From positions 48,413 through 112,412 of the forward strand of contig NZ_PYNW01000014.1 in the NCBI RefSeq assembly GCF_003026105.1: 64,000 nucleotides of DNA. Reading direction: 5' to 3'. The position numbers and the translations under genes are program-made. Under the pieces are notes generated by a model. It saw only the letters and a list, made by a program, of their open reading frames with translations, searched no databases and was not told where the DNA came from. Source of the DNA: Photobacterium sp. GB-56 (GTDB lineage: Bacteria > Pseudomonadota > Gammaproteobacteria > Enterobacterales > Vibrionaceae). This document shows, one piece after another, positions 27,952-37,501 of this stretch (the stretch's first letter is position 1; every line of letters begins with the position of its first letter).

Positions 27952-28695
27952 ATGAAAATAGAACAAATAAAAAATAATGCTTTTTCTATGCCGATCACAA
28001 CCCCTTCGGCACCTCTCATCGATTATAAATTTAAAAATAGAGAGTATCTGATCATCTCTTATGAAACTGACATCGAATTATTAAAAGAAGTGGTACCAGA
28101 GCCCTTAAAAGTGATCAGTAATGTGGTGCATTTTGAATTTATGAAAATGCCAGATTCAGCTGGGTTCGGAAGCTTTAAAGAATCAGGTCAATTGATTGAA
28201 GTTGAGTACAATGGTAGGAAAGGACTTTATAGTCACCTGATGTTTGTTGATGATGTCGCCTCTATTGTAGCCGGCAGAGAAATTTGGGGCTTTCCTAAAA
28301 AATACGGTTTTCCCTCACTCGATGTCGATGTTGACACCCTCACTGGGCGATTAAAATACAATCAAACCGACGTCGCTATTGGCACAATGGGCTATAAATA
28401 TTACGAAGGTGATACTGCTGCAACAAAATCAGCACTCGAAACCACACCTAATTATATTTTAAAGGTAATCCCCAGTGTGACAGGAAAAGGCACTGACGTT
28501 TGCCAATTAATTGAATATTACATGGCAGATGTAAACGTTAAAGGCGTGTGGACAGGCCCAGCAGCGCTTCAGTTATTCGAACATGCCTTAGCGCCAGTTG
28601 CTCAACTACCTATCAAAAAAGTCGTTGGGGGTAAGCATCAAATCGTCGACTTTACGCTTTCATACGGTAACGTTTTGTTCGATTATCTTAAATAG
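27952..28695 (+). CDS. adc: acetoacetate decarboxylase
   Basis: 247 residues, the usual length. Converts acetoacetate to acetone and CO2. The Schiff-base lysine is Lys116 in REIWGFPKKYG, where adjacent Lys117 corresponds to the residue that lowers its pKa in the clostridial enzyme. With bdhA it would turn 3-hydroxybutyrate into acetone, a route that disposes of excess reducing equivalents or acid. It follows patD after a short gap with AGAGA upstream of its ATG. No CoA-transferase or synthase gene is nearby. Confidence 0.92.
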   Translation: MKIEQIKNNAFSMPITTPSAPLIDYKFKNREYLIISYETDIELLKEVVPEPLKVISNVVHFEFMKMPDSAGFGSFKESGQLIEVEYNGRKGLYSHLMFVDDVASIVAGREIWGFPKKYGFPSLDVDVDTLTGRLKYNQTDVAIGTMGYKYYEGDTAATKSALETTPNYILKVIPSVTGKGTDVCQLIEYYMADVNVKGVWTGPAALQLFEHALAPVAQLPIKKVVGGKHQIVDFTLSYGNVLFDYLK

Positions 28696-28734
28696 TTTTA
28701 TTCTATATTCATTACTATGAATACATTTATCCCG

Positions 28735-28815
28735 AAGAAAATCATCAGATAATACTATCGTTATCCTCATAAATAAGAACAGGCATAACGACATAGCTTA
28801 TGTGATGATTTTCTT
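28735..28815. terminator. long imperfect palindrome between convergent genes
   Basis: Outer arms AAGAAAATCATCA / TGATGATTTTCTT pair perfectly over 13 bp. Inside, CTATCGTTAT pairs with ATAACGACATAG with a 2-base bulge. It sits between adc and the minus-strand orphan and probably terminates both. Confidence 0.6.
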
Positions 28816-28847
28816 ATCTTACTTTAAAAGATTCATACTTGAATCAA

Positions 28848-29813
28848 TTATTTATTTAAGAGTGAATGAATGAAATCACTATCCGAGATTGTGGAATCAA
28901 CTAGATTAAACCTATTGCTATCAGTAATATAAATATTGTTATTTTCTTTCTTGAATTTAACTATTTTTGAAATTTTTATTCCTTCTGAATTGACGTGTCC
29001 AAAATAAAAAATAATACTATTACTTAACTCAATAGATAACATTGGATTCAAGGTTAACAAATTAGATAAATAAGATGCTTTATTATGACTAAGAAAATCT
29101 GATGAAAATAATTTATCAATACTATCATCACCCTGTAACCCTCTTGCATCGTCAAAGAAGTTCATCAACAATTCACTTTTAATCTCATTCTCATAAACTT
29201 CAACATTAGCAATAAGAAATAGATTACAACTATTTTCTATTTTTTTAACTATACAGTTTCGTTTGAAATCTTTGTTAATATTATTATTTTTAAAATTATT
29301 GTCATGCTTTTTAATCAATGCATACAATGGAATAATATACGAGTATTTATTTTCATTAACATCTGGAAATTGATAACCATGCTTCGTTTTTTCTAAAGAG
29401 ATAACTTTATTACTTCCCTCTACAGAAAGAACATAAAACACAAAGTCACCAATTTGACTATAACCCTCTAGTAAAATTGAATTCGACTCTCTCAACCAAG
29501 AAGAATTTCTATAAATAAGTGAAAACATTTCATCCGAATATTTTTGTTTTCTGTTTTTATTGATGAAATCATAAAACATCTCTTTATTTTTAAAATTACT
29601 GATCGTTTTAGATAAAAACTCTTTACCTGGAAATTTAAACTCGTTATTAGATTTTATATCTACAGCACCATTAACGACTTTATAATCAACAACTACACTG
29701 AAATCATTATATTTATCCGTACCAAGATACATTGGGATGTTATATTCTACATTTATATTTTCAGAATAAGAAAAAGTTGAAGTAAATAAAAATAAAATAC
29801 AAAAAAATCGCAT
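28848..29813 (-). CDS. secreted protein of unknown function
   Basis: 321 residues counted from the ATG at 29813, third of three consecutive ATGs and the one best spaced from the AGAG upstream; the frame continues to 29840. A signal peptide ends near TFSYSE. The mature part is rich in Asn, Lys, Ser and Ile, with a cysteine pair near the middle (NCIVKKIENSC). No family recognised. Base composition is more AT-rich than the metabolic genes around it and it is flanked by large hairpins on both sides, which fits recent acquisition. Monocistronic. Confidence 0.6.
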   Translation of the reverse strand: MRFFCILFLFTSTFSYSENINVEYNIPMYLGTDKYNDFSVVVDYKVVNGAVDIKSNNEFKFPGKEFLSKTISNFKNKEMFYDFINKNRKQKYSDEMFSLIYRNSSWLRESNSILLEGYSQIGDFVFYVLSVEGSNKVISLEKTKHGYQFPDVNENKYSYIIPLYALIKKHDNNFKNNNINKDFKRNCIVKKIENSCNLFLIANVEVYENEIKSELLMNFFDDARGLQGDDSIDKLFSSDFLSHNKASYLSNLLTLNPMLSIELSNSIIFYFGHVNSEGIKISKIVKFKKENNNIYITDSNRFNLVDSTISDSDFIHSLLNK

Positions 29814-30026
29814 CATCATCTCTAATTTTTGACTAGACATAAAATATATATACTTAAAATATAATAAATCAAAAAAACACGTTGAATTTTAAAGTTACAT
29901 CAGCAGATTTAATTAGTAAATAAATAGGAAGTCAGCAGCTTTTTTTAGGGAGTTATATCGCAGAATTACAGGTCTTATTACATACATTAGCATCAATTTA
30001 TAAAATAAAGGAAAAATGTAAAGTAA

Positions 30027-30081
30027 TATCACCACCGATACCAGAGAATATATTAATAATATCTGAGTTTCGGTGGTGATA
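30027..30081 (-). terminator. hairpin terminator downstream of the FadL-family gene
   Basis: A perfect 12-bp stem, TATCACCACCGA / TCGGTGGTGATA. Inside it is a nested CAGA / TCTG stem. T-rich sequence follows on the minus strand. Confidence 0.7.
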
Positions 30082-30092
30082 ATAAAATGCGC

Positions 30093-31192
30093 CTAACTAA
30101 ACTTACAGTTTATAGCTACCGATATCGCCGTTCCGTTATTTTTCACAGAGACAAGGCGAGTAGATCCCGTATAGTATTCTTTCGGTATGTAATGCTCTTG
30201 AAGCCATGCACCAGTAACTGTCCATTTATTATTGAATTTATAGCTTGTTCCAAGACGGTATCGCTTATCTTTACCACCTAAACTATCAACCACTTCATCC
30301 TCACTATAGCCAGCCATAAATAACCAATTACCCCATTGGTAACTGCTCGATAATGCGACACGTTTGCTATTTCTCTCCCCCACAAGTAAACCAACAGGGT
30401 CTTTGTATTCACTGTAATAAATACCTTTTCCTTCCCACATAGTTTCACTTACAGAAACATTTATTGTCCATGCTTCGGTCGGTAACCAAGAAAAATAAAA
30501 ACGCGTTTGAGCAGGGAGATCAAAGTTAGCCTGATGATCGCCAAAATTACTGCCATATTGATGTTTTACCGCAAAACTTAAATCAGATCTTGGTTTCCAA
30601 GTTAGACTCAGAGATCCTGCCCAACCGTTGTCATTACCTTCCCATCGACTATGTTTATCACGACCAAATTGTCGACGATTCTGCTCTAACTCATACTCGG
30701 CATGCATGTATTCGACACTTGCTGCAATGCTCAATGTTCCCCAGCGGTACGCTAATGTCGGTACAGCAGATAACACAATTGGACTAACCCGTGTTTCATA
30801 AAATAATGGAAGAAAACTCGAACCAATGGCTGGAACAGAAATATCAGCCGCAATTCGACTATAAAGACCAATTCCAGCATAAAAATTATGACTTAATGGC
30901 GATGATATAAAGAATGATGGTATTGGATGTTTCTTTTTATACTCAGACACCTTACCAAATATTTCATAATCTGATGTCACGCTATATTGTGTAATCGCAG
31001 CGGTGAACTCTTTAGATTCCAACTGGGTGATACTTGAAGGTGCCAGTGCAAGTACACTTGCATCCAATGCAATAGCGCCGTTAGCCGCAGCTAGCGCAGT
31101 ATTCGTTGCTGATGATTCAGAAAAACTTAATCCTGTCGCAAATATTGATGAAGAAAAGAGTAACGGAATAAGTGAAATAATTGGCGAGACAA
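30093..31192 (-). pseudogene. OmpP1/FadL-family outer-membrane porin, N-terminal frameshift
   Basis: The main frame gives a FadL-type long-chain fatty-acid porin: SATNTALAAANGAIALDASVLALAPSS-like plug region, many amphipathic beta strands, and a terminal aromatic (CKFS). A signal-peptide-like stretch (SPIISLIPLLFSSSIFATG) is encoded in the same frame upstream of 31067 but has no ATG, GTG or TTG before the stop at 31203-31205. The AAAGGA ribosome binding site is correctly spaced to a TTG at 31190-31192 that is in another frame and hits a stop within about 20 codons. A one-base change in the first few codons would restore the gene. Either a disabled gene, a sequencing error, or a non-standard start. 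About 370 residues if repaired, short for FadL. Confidence 0.65.
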
Positions 31193-31519
31193 AGGTATTC
31201 CTTTAATACAAATATGCACTAAATGATTCAAACTAATATAGTGAAGCATTGGAGTACGTTTTTTAAAACTATATGATATTCACTTTAAAGTGAGCACAAT
31301 TAATTAAATATAAAAAACTTATCTATATATCACATTAGGTTACCTGATTAACGGCTAGATTAAGCTAACATAAATGATTTATTCTGATCTCAGTTATGAT
31401 TAAGTACAAAATTCAATCAAGACTTAAAGGTAAGAGAGAATTTAATCTAAGACAGTTAAATAGAGCAATTAGGTAAATGATCATTTATTCCCTCTCTATT
31501 CTTCTTCACAATGACGAAA
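31193..31519. other. spacer upstream of the FadL gene and the pyruvate-type transporter
   Basis: AT-rich divergent promoter region. No ORF or strong hairpin beyond the direct repeat annotated at 31520. Confidence 0.4.
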
Positions 31520-31546
31520 ACCACTTATCTTTCATAGCGACCACTC
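31520..31546 (+). promoter_or_regulatory. LytTR-type direct repeat (BtsR-like site)
   Basis: ACCACTT and ACCACTC are separated by exactly 13 bases. Direct repeats of ACC(A/G)CT with a 13-base spacer are what I recall as the BtsR (YehT) binding pattern in front of E. coli btsT. The site ends about 100 bases before the transporter ATG. Confidence 0.6.
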
Positions 31547-31647
31547 ATCGCACTATCCTGCCACTGACCTATTAACTAAATGCGGCTAACTAAAAAGACC
31601 AATACCATACACCCTAGCTTCCCCCTACAATATTAAGGACAATTGCT

Positions 31648-33132
31648 ATGATGTGGTTTCTGACCTGTGTTGCCGCGCTTATTGGTGGCTACTTTATTTA
31701 CGGTGCTTTCGTAGAGAAAGTATTCGGCATAAAGGAACACCGTAAAACCCCTGCACATACCAAAACAGATGGTGTCGACTTTGTTCCTATGTCGACAAAG
31801 CGTGTCTACCTCGTCCAGCTACTCAATATCGCCGGTGTTGGTCCTATTTTTGGCCCTATCATGGGTGCGCTGTATGGCCCTGCTGCCATGCTCTGGATTG
31901 TGGTTGGCTGCATTTTCGCAGGTGCTGTTCACGATTACTTCTCTGGTATGTTATCTATCCGTAATGGCGGCGCATCAGTACCGAGCATTACAGGTCGTTA
32001 CTTAGGCAATGGCGCAAAACACTTTATGAACCTTTTTGCCATTGTTCTACTCTTGCTTGTCGGTGTGGTCTTTGTTTCTGCTCCTGCCGATATGATCACT
32101 AACCTTATCAACGACCAAACCAGCCTAAGCGTTAATGTAACTACTATGGTTGTGCTTATTTTTGGTTACTACATTCTGGCAACGATTGTACCTGTCGATA
32201 AGATCATTGGTCGCTTCTACCCATTATTTGGTGCTCTTCTCATTTTCATGTCTGTGGGCTTAATGGCAGCCATTGCGTTCTCTAGTGAACATACTGTAAT
32301 GGGTGATTTCAAAGTGAGCGAAATGTTCACTAACTTAAACCCGAATGACATGCCACTATGGCCTGCATTGTTCATTACTATCGCTTGTGGTGCTATCTCT
32401 GGTTTCCATGCGACACAATCGCCATTAATGGCGCGCTGTATGCACAATGAGAAAAATGGCCGCTTCGTATTCTACGGTGCGATGATCGGTGAAGGTGTGA
32501 TTGCGCTAATTTGGTGTGCTATTGCCCTATCTTTCTTCGGCTCGCTTGAGTCACTTTCTGAAGCGGTGAAAAGTGGTGGTCCGGGTAACGTAGTTTACAG
32601 TGCATCCTTTGGTTTACTGGGTACGTTTGGTGGCATCTTGGCGTTCTTAGGTGTTGTGATTCTACCTATTACCTCTGGTGATACTGCGTTTCGTTCAAGC
32701 CGTTTGATCTTAGCTGAGTACTTCAATGTTGAGCAAAAAACATTGCGTAATCGTCTACTTATGGCTGTTCCATTGTTTGTATTAGGTGGCATTTTAACCC
32801 AAGTCGATTTCGGGATTATCTGGCGTTACTTCGGCTTTGCTAACCAAACCACAGCTGTAATGATGCTTTGGACGGCTTCTGCTTACTTGCTTCGCCATAA
32901 TAAGTTGCACTGGATCACTACCGTTCCAGCCATCTTTATGACAACGGTATGTGTGACCTTCATTTTAAATAACAGCACATTAGGTTTCGGCTTACCCATG
33001 CAGATCTCAACCATCGTAGGTATTGTATTCTCGCTATTCGTAACAGGTTACGTAATAAAGATATCGAAAGGAAAAGGTGATACTGACTTTGCCGATGAGG
33101 AAGAAATAAAAGCAACGTCAGAAATAGCATAA
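31648..33132 (+). CDS. CstA-family transporter, probably pyruvate uptake (BtsT-like)
   Basis: A 494-residue membrane protein with about 13-15 hydrophobic segments. The CstA signature region is clear: LLNIAGVGPIFGPIMGALYGP (partly quoted), DYFSGMLSIRNGG, and SGFHATQSPLMARC. CstA and BtsT carry pyruvate or peptides into the cell. AAGGA is 8 bases upstream of ATG 31648. Shorter than E. coli BtsT (over 700 residues), closer to the ~480-residue CstA class. The adjacent BtsS/BtsR-like genes and the upstream LytTR-type repeat argue for pyruvate-responsive control. The gene has its own terminator, so the sensor pair is transcribed separately or by read-through. Confidence 0.85.
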   Translation: MMWFLTCVAALIGGYFIYGAFVEKVFGIKEHRKTPAHTKTDGVDFVPMSTKRVYLVQLLNIAGVGPIFGPIMGALYGPAAMLWIVVGCIFAGAVHDYFSGMLSIRNGGASVPSITGRYLGNGAKHFMNLFAIVLLLLVGVVFVSAPADMITNLINDQTSLSVNVTTMVVLIFGYYILATIVPVDKIIGRFYPLFGALLIFMSVGLMAAIAFSSEHTVMGDFKVSEMFTNLNPNDMPLWPALFITIACGAISGFHATQSPLMARCMHNEKNGRFVFYGAMIGEGVIALIWCAIALSFFGSLESLSEAVKSGGPGNVVYSASFGLLGTFGGILAFLGVVILPITSGDTAFRSSRLILAEYFNVEQKTLRNRLLMAVPLFVLGGILTQVDFGIIWRYFGFANQTTAVMMLWTASAYLLRHNKLHWITTVPAIFMTTVCVTFILNNSTLGFGLPMQISTIVGIVFSLFVTGYVIKISKGKGDTDFADEEEIKATSEIA

Positions 33133-33168
33133 TCACAAACATTAATTTGCTTGATTCCTCAATCTAAG

Positions 33169-33187
33169 AGCCTGCGCACCGCAGGCT
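33169..33187 (+). terminator. terminator of the CstA-family gene
   Basis: A 7-bp stem, AGCCTGC / GCAGGCT, with loop GCACC. It is followed by a run of seven or more T. It sits 37 bases past the stop. Confidence 0.92.
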
Positions 33188-33224
33188 TTTTTTGTTTACC
33201 TTACAATCGCGCATTATTTTTATC

Positions 33225-34907
33225 ATGAGCTCCAATATGGAATTGATAGTCTCTTTGCTACAGCAAATGTGTGTTTACTTAGTACTGGCTTATATGCTGA
33301 GTAAGACCCCCATTATTTTGCCTTTGTTGAGCATTTCTTCTCGTTTAAGCCATAAGCTAATCTGTTATGTGCTATTTTCTGGTTTTTGTATTCTCGGTAC
33401 CTACTTCGGCTTACATATCGACGATGCAATTGCGAACACCCGTGCTATTGGTGCCGTTATGGGTGGGCTTTTTGGTGGCCCTGTGGTGGGGTTTGCGGTG
33501 GGTTTAACGGGCGGTATTCATCGCTATACTCTTGGTGGCTTTACCGATCTTGCCTGTACCATTTCGACCACTGCTGAAGGCTTAATTGGTGGCTTACTCC
33601 ATGTTTACCTGCTTAAACGTAACAAAGGCGCATTGTTATTTAACCCTTGCATGGTATTTGGTGTCACCTTTGTTGCTGAAGTAGTGCAGATGATCATCTT
33701 AATCACTGTCGCCAAACCTTTTGACCAAGCCTATGAGCTCGTTTCTACCATTGCCGTTCCAATGATCATTGCCAATTCCGTAGGTGCGGCACTGTTTATG
33801 AGTATTCTGCAAGATCGTAAAACAATCTTTGAAAAATACTCTGCGGCCTTTTCTCGCCGTGCTTTAACCATTGCAGATCGCTCGGTCGGTATTCTTAGTA
33901 CCGGCTTTAACAGTGACAATGCCAATAAGATCGCCCGTATTATTTATGAAGAAACCAAGGTCGGTGCCGTTGCGATCACAGACCAAGAAAAACTTTTAGC
34001 CTTTGTGGGGATCGGGGATGATCACCATAAGCCAAACACCCCTATTTCTTCACAAAGCACCTTAGATTCGATAGAACAAAATGACATCATCTACCTTGAT
34101 GGTCGTGAATCCCCATATCAATGCTCTCTCGCCCATGACTGTAAGCTTGGTTCGGCGCTTATCATTCCACTACGCGCAGGCAATCAAGTTGTCGGCACCA
34201 TCAAGTTATATGAGCCAAAACGTAAACTGTTTTCAACCGCTAACATGTCAATGGCAGAAGGTATTGCACAGCTACTATCCAGCCAAATTCTTTACGGTGA
34301 TTACTTGCAGCAACAAACCTTATTATCACAAGCCGAAATTAAACTGCTACATGCGCAAGTGAATCCTCACTTTTTGTTTAATGCCCTTAATACCATCAGT
34401 GCCATCACAAGACGCGATCCAGATAAAGCCCGAAAGCTTATTCAAAACTTATCGCAATTTTTCCGTAGTAACTTAAAGCAAAATATTAACACCGTGACGC
34501 TACGAGAAGAGTTGGCACACGTAAACGCCTACCTCACTATAGAAAAAGCCCGTTTTACGGATCGTCTTGATGTCGACATTAATATTCAACATGAATTACT
34601 TGATACCAAACTGCCCAGTTTTACGCTTCAACCTCTGGTAGAGAACGCTATCAAACATGGTATTTCTACACTGTTAGAAGGTGGAATAGTGAAGATTTAT
34701 AGCCAACCTCACCCATTGGGCTACGAAATCACGGTTGAAGATAATGCAGGAAGTTATCAGCCACCAGCAGATACCCATGTCGGATTGGGAATGGAGATAG
34801 TAGATAAACGCCTATCCAATCAATTTGGTCGTGATTCAACGCTAAAAATCACATGCACACAGCACCAATTTACCCAAATAAGTTTTATTATCCCCAACGC
34901 ACAATAA
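33225..34907 (+). CDS. btsS: LytS-type sensor histidine kinase (BtsS-like)
   Basis: 560 residues, the size of E. coli BtsS. The N-terminal ~200 residues hold the 5TM-LYT membrane sensor (GAVMGGLFGGPVVGFAVGL and the HRYTLGGFTD segment), a GAF-like domain spans about 220-345, and a HisKA_7/His_kinase domain begins at AQVNPHFLFNALN, where His is phosphorylated; an HATPase domain with LQPLVENAIKHG follows. The ATG at 33225 is preferred because it gives the BtsS-like N-terminus; the frame's first in-frame TTG lies inside the upstream terminator. BtsS senses extracellular pyruvate in E. coli; the ligand here is inferred. Confidence 0.85.
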   Translation: MSSNMELIVSLLQQMCVYLVLAYMLSKTPIILPLLSISSRLSHKLICYVLFSGFCILGTYFGLHIDDAIANTRAIGAVMGGLFGGPVVGFAVGLTGGIHRYTLGGFTDLACTISTTAEGLIGGLLHVYLLKRNKGALLFNPCMVFGVTFVAEVVQMIILITVAKPFDQAYELVSTIAVPMIIANSVGAALFMSILQDRKTIFEKYSAAFSRRALTIADRSVGILSTGFNSDNANKIARIIYEETKVGAVAITDQEKLLAFVGIGDDHHKPNTPISSQSTLDSIEQNDIIYLDGRESPYQCSLAHDCKLGSALIIPLRAGNQVVGTIKLYEPKRKLFSTANMSMAEGIAQLLSSQILYGDYLQQQTLLSQAEIKLLHAQVNPHFLFNALNTISAITRRDPDKARKLIQNLSQFFRSNLKQNINTVTLREELAHVNAYLTIEKARFTDRLDVDINIQHELLDTKLPSFTLQPLVENAIKHGISTLLEGGIVKIYSQPHPLGYEITVEDNAGSYQPPADTHVGLGMEIVDKRLSNQFGRDSTLKITCTQHQFTQISFIIPNAQ

Positions 34908-34938
34908 GTACAGCAAATCACATAAAAGGTAAGCTTGG

Positions 34939-35664
34939 ATGTTAACTGCTCTTGTCATTGATGATGAACAATTTGCCCGTGAAGAGCTGGCAGAACTATT
35001 GGAAGAAACAGGCTATGTTACGGTGATTGGTGAAGCGCCAAACGCTATCATTGGGCTAAAGAAAATCAATGAGCTAAAGCCAGATATTGTCTTTGTTGAT
35101 ATTCAAATGCCACAAGTAACAGGTATTGAACTATTAAGCATGCTCGATCCTGAAACTATGCCCTATGTGGTGTTTGTAACCGCTTACGATTATTATGCTA
35201 TTCAAGCGTTTGAAGAGAATGCTTTTGATTATTTATTGAAGCCAGTTAATCCAAGTCGTTTAACCAAAACAGTGAGTCGTTTACATAAAGTGATACAACA
35301 ATCAACGCCTCAACAAGCCATCTCCGCTATTGCACCGAATAAGCTCGATCAAATCCCCTGCATTGGTCATAACCGTATTGTGATTCTTACCACCGACACC
35401 GTGGAATGTGCCTATAGCGATATCAGTGGCGTACAAGTACGTTCCTATGATCAAACTGCTAGCACACAACTCACCTTAAAAACATTGGAAGAAAAAACGC
35501 CATTGGTGCGTTGTCATCGTCAGTATCTGGTGAATATCAAAATGATCAGTGAAATTAAGTTATTAGAAAATGGATTAGCTGAAATTATTACAAAAACAGG
35601 GTATGAACTTCCCGTTAGCCGTCGCTACCTTTCAGCACTTAAAAAGCTACTTGGTATTTTGTAA
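34939..35664 (+). CDS. btsR: LytTR response regulator (BtsR-like)
   Basis: 241 residues. The receiver domain has the acidic pocket DDE at 8-10 and phospho-acceptor Asp54 in VFVDIQMPQ. The C-terminal ~100 residues are a LytTR DNA-binding domain, visible as VRCHRQYLVNIKMISEI and LPVSRRYLSALKK. It lies 31 bases after the kinase gene in the same direction. The direct repeat at 31520 upstream of the transporter is the expected target. Length and layout match E. coli BtsR (239 residues). Confidence 0.88.
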   Translation: MLTALVIDDEQFAREELAELLEETGYVTVIGEAPNAIIGLKKINELKPDIVFVDIQMPQVTGIELLSMLDPETMPYVVFVTAYDYYAIQAFEENAFDYLLKPVNPSRLTKTVSRLHKVIQQSTPQQAISAIAPNKLDQIPCIGHNRIVILTTDTVECAYSDISGVQVRSYDQTASTQLTLKTLEEKTPLVRCHRQYLVNIKMISEIKLLENGLAEIITKTGYELPVSRRYLSALKKLLGIL

Positions 35665-36031
35665 ATCACATTGCTTTATTGAAAATAATGGTCTTATAAA
35701 TCAATTTAATTGACCTATAGGGCTATTTCTATAACTTGATTTCATTTATAAACGTTAAGAAAAATATTTTTAAAATAAACACTTATTACATATAGAATTT
35801 ATATAAGAGACGCAATTTTCTATTAGAAAAAACAATGAAGATTAAATCCCCATATAAATATGAAATAATTATAACATTAATACACTTACATTAATGTCTT
35901 TATTTTATTACAATATACATTTCAATTTTCAGATTAATAATTAATTTTAATAATTTTTGAAATTATATTTTAAAATCTACGGTCTCATTTTTTGGTGCAT
36001 TTAATTTTTCTATCTTAAGGCTGGAGATATT
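35665..36031. other. very AT-rich promoter spacer
   Basis: About 370 bases, nearly all A and T in long runs. It holds the promoter of the gene at 36032. No ORF, and no terminator hairpin for btsR that I can point to. Confidence 0.4.
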
Positions 36032-37480
36032 ATGCTTTTTAGTTTACGTGGTTCTTTCATTGCAATTCCAATACTCGCCCTATCTTCTTTATCTTATTCT
36101 CAATCATACGATTCTTTTAAAAACGAACCTGCCGGAACACAAATCACAGAAGTTGATTACTCAACAGATTTTATAGGTGATTCTTTTTCATATTCTAAGG
36201 GCTGGGCTGGTCAAGGTTTTGGTTTATCAGGCACTCAGAGAGGTGCTCCTGAATATATTGTTTCTCAAACAGTTCCGAACACTGAACAACATGCGTTAGT
36301 GTTTGCAAGTAAAAATCGGAATGAGGCATGGTATGCCTTACATCCTGGAGCGGCAGAAAGCAATATATATGCTGTTTCTGATGATGATGGACAAGATGAT
36401 TTTTTCTTTTATGGTCAACCTTGGGTAAAAGAAGACAACCCTTACTTTTATGGAAAACTCTATTTAGGCGAGGCTTCTCAAGTTACATCATTTAGACTAA
36501 CAGTGAAGAGATTAAATAATAATCAACTAAAAGATCATTATCCGGGGCTTTGGATTTATCAGGATAGGCTTCATGTCCGAATACCTAAAAAAGTTAACTT
36601 TGATGTGAGGTTTCTAAATAGCTATCAACCATTATCGGGATGGATAACTGCAGGAATACATATTTCTGACACGGGTGAAGTAACTTATTATTTGAAAAAA
36701 GGCATGTATGATGAATATACTTTGTTTACATTACCTGATTTTAGAATTACAGCATCTGATGCCGCAAAATTATTGGGCTTTGAACGTTACTCGCCACGAG
36801 TAGTTGAAAGAAATGATGCTGCTATTATGTTATCTCAAATCATCTCAAAAACTCATTTAAATGATTTCTCAGATGGAAAGTTCAATGCGATTAAAGAACT
36901 GAAACAGGGAATTAATTTTGAATTAGGATGCGGTAATTGTGAAAAGATTAATAATTTAACTGAGGCGACTACTTGGGCACAAGTTAATTCATTCAGCCCC
37001 GAACAATATGACATTTCATCCTATGAATCGGTCAATCTAGAAGTTTCTGTTGATGGTCGAGTTTATTCAAACGTACTTTATTACTTTGATAACGAAAACT
37101 GGCAACACGATTTGTGTAGCTCACTCGATGGAGAAAATGATCCACTCGATATTCTACGATGTGGGACACTGATTGATAACGGGGAGGTGGTTACCTTATT
37201 GGGTCAAGAATATAATTATTTATTCAGTGATAGACCCGGTGTTGTGGTATCAGTGAGCTTCAATCAACCTATTGAACCTGAAAACAATAGTGAATCTGTT
37301 ACGCCAAATGATGAACAACCTGATACGACTGAAGATATCAGCGAATCGTCTGATACCGACAACAGTGAAACAACGACATCTCATCCAAATAATGAATCTT
37401 CATCAAACCCAGTTTCATCTTATTTTATGATGTTATTGACTTGGTTAATAAATCTCATTAATAGTATTTTTTCTCGATGA
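36032..37480 (+). CDS. secreted protein with Ser/Thr/Glu-rich stalk and C-terminal hydrophobic tail
   Basis: 482 residues. A signal peptide (cleavage near SLSYSQ, residue 24) is followed by a ~370-residue globular part with many aromatic residues and strand-like segments (GWAGQGFGLSGTQRG, GLWIYQDRLHVRIP), which resembles a carbohydrate-binding or lyase-type beta-sandwich but cannot be assigned. Two cysteines (CGNC) sit near residue 295. Residues ~410-458 are a disordered acidic Ser/Thr/Asn stalk. The end is a hydrophobic helix (FMMLLTWLINLINSIF) followed by SR, suggesting a surface anchor or sorting signal, although no GlyGly or PEP motif is seen. GGAG lies 6 bases before ATG. Confidence 0.65.
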   Translation: MLFSLRGSFIAIPILALSSLSYSQSYDSFKNEPAGTQITEVDYSTDFIGDSFSYSKGWAGQGFGLSGTQRGAPEYIVSQTVPNTEQHALVFASKNRNEAWYALHPGAAESNIYAVSDDDGQDDFFFYGQPWVKEDNPYFYGKLYLGEASQVTSFRLTVKRLNNNQLKDHYPGLWIYQDRLHVRIPKKVNFDVRFLNSYQPLSGWITAGIHISDTGEVTYYLKKGMYDEYTLFTLPDFRITASDAAKLLGFERYSPRVVERNDAAIMLSQIISKTHLNDFSDGKFNAIKELKQGINFELGCGNCEKINNLTEATTWAQVNSFSPEQYDISSYESVNLEVSVDGRVYSNVLYYFDNENWQHDLCSSLDGENDPLDILRCGTLIDNGEVVTLLGQEYNYLFSDRPGVVVSVSFNQPIEPENNSESVTPNDEQPDTTEDISESSDTDNSETTTSHPNNESSSNPVSSYFMMLLTWLINLINSIFSR

Positions 37481-37501
37481 TATATTCTAACAATGATGAC
37501 T

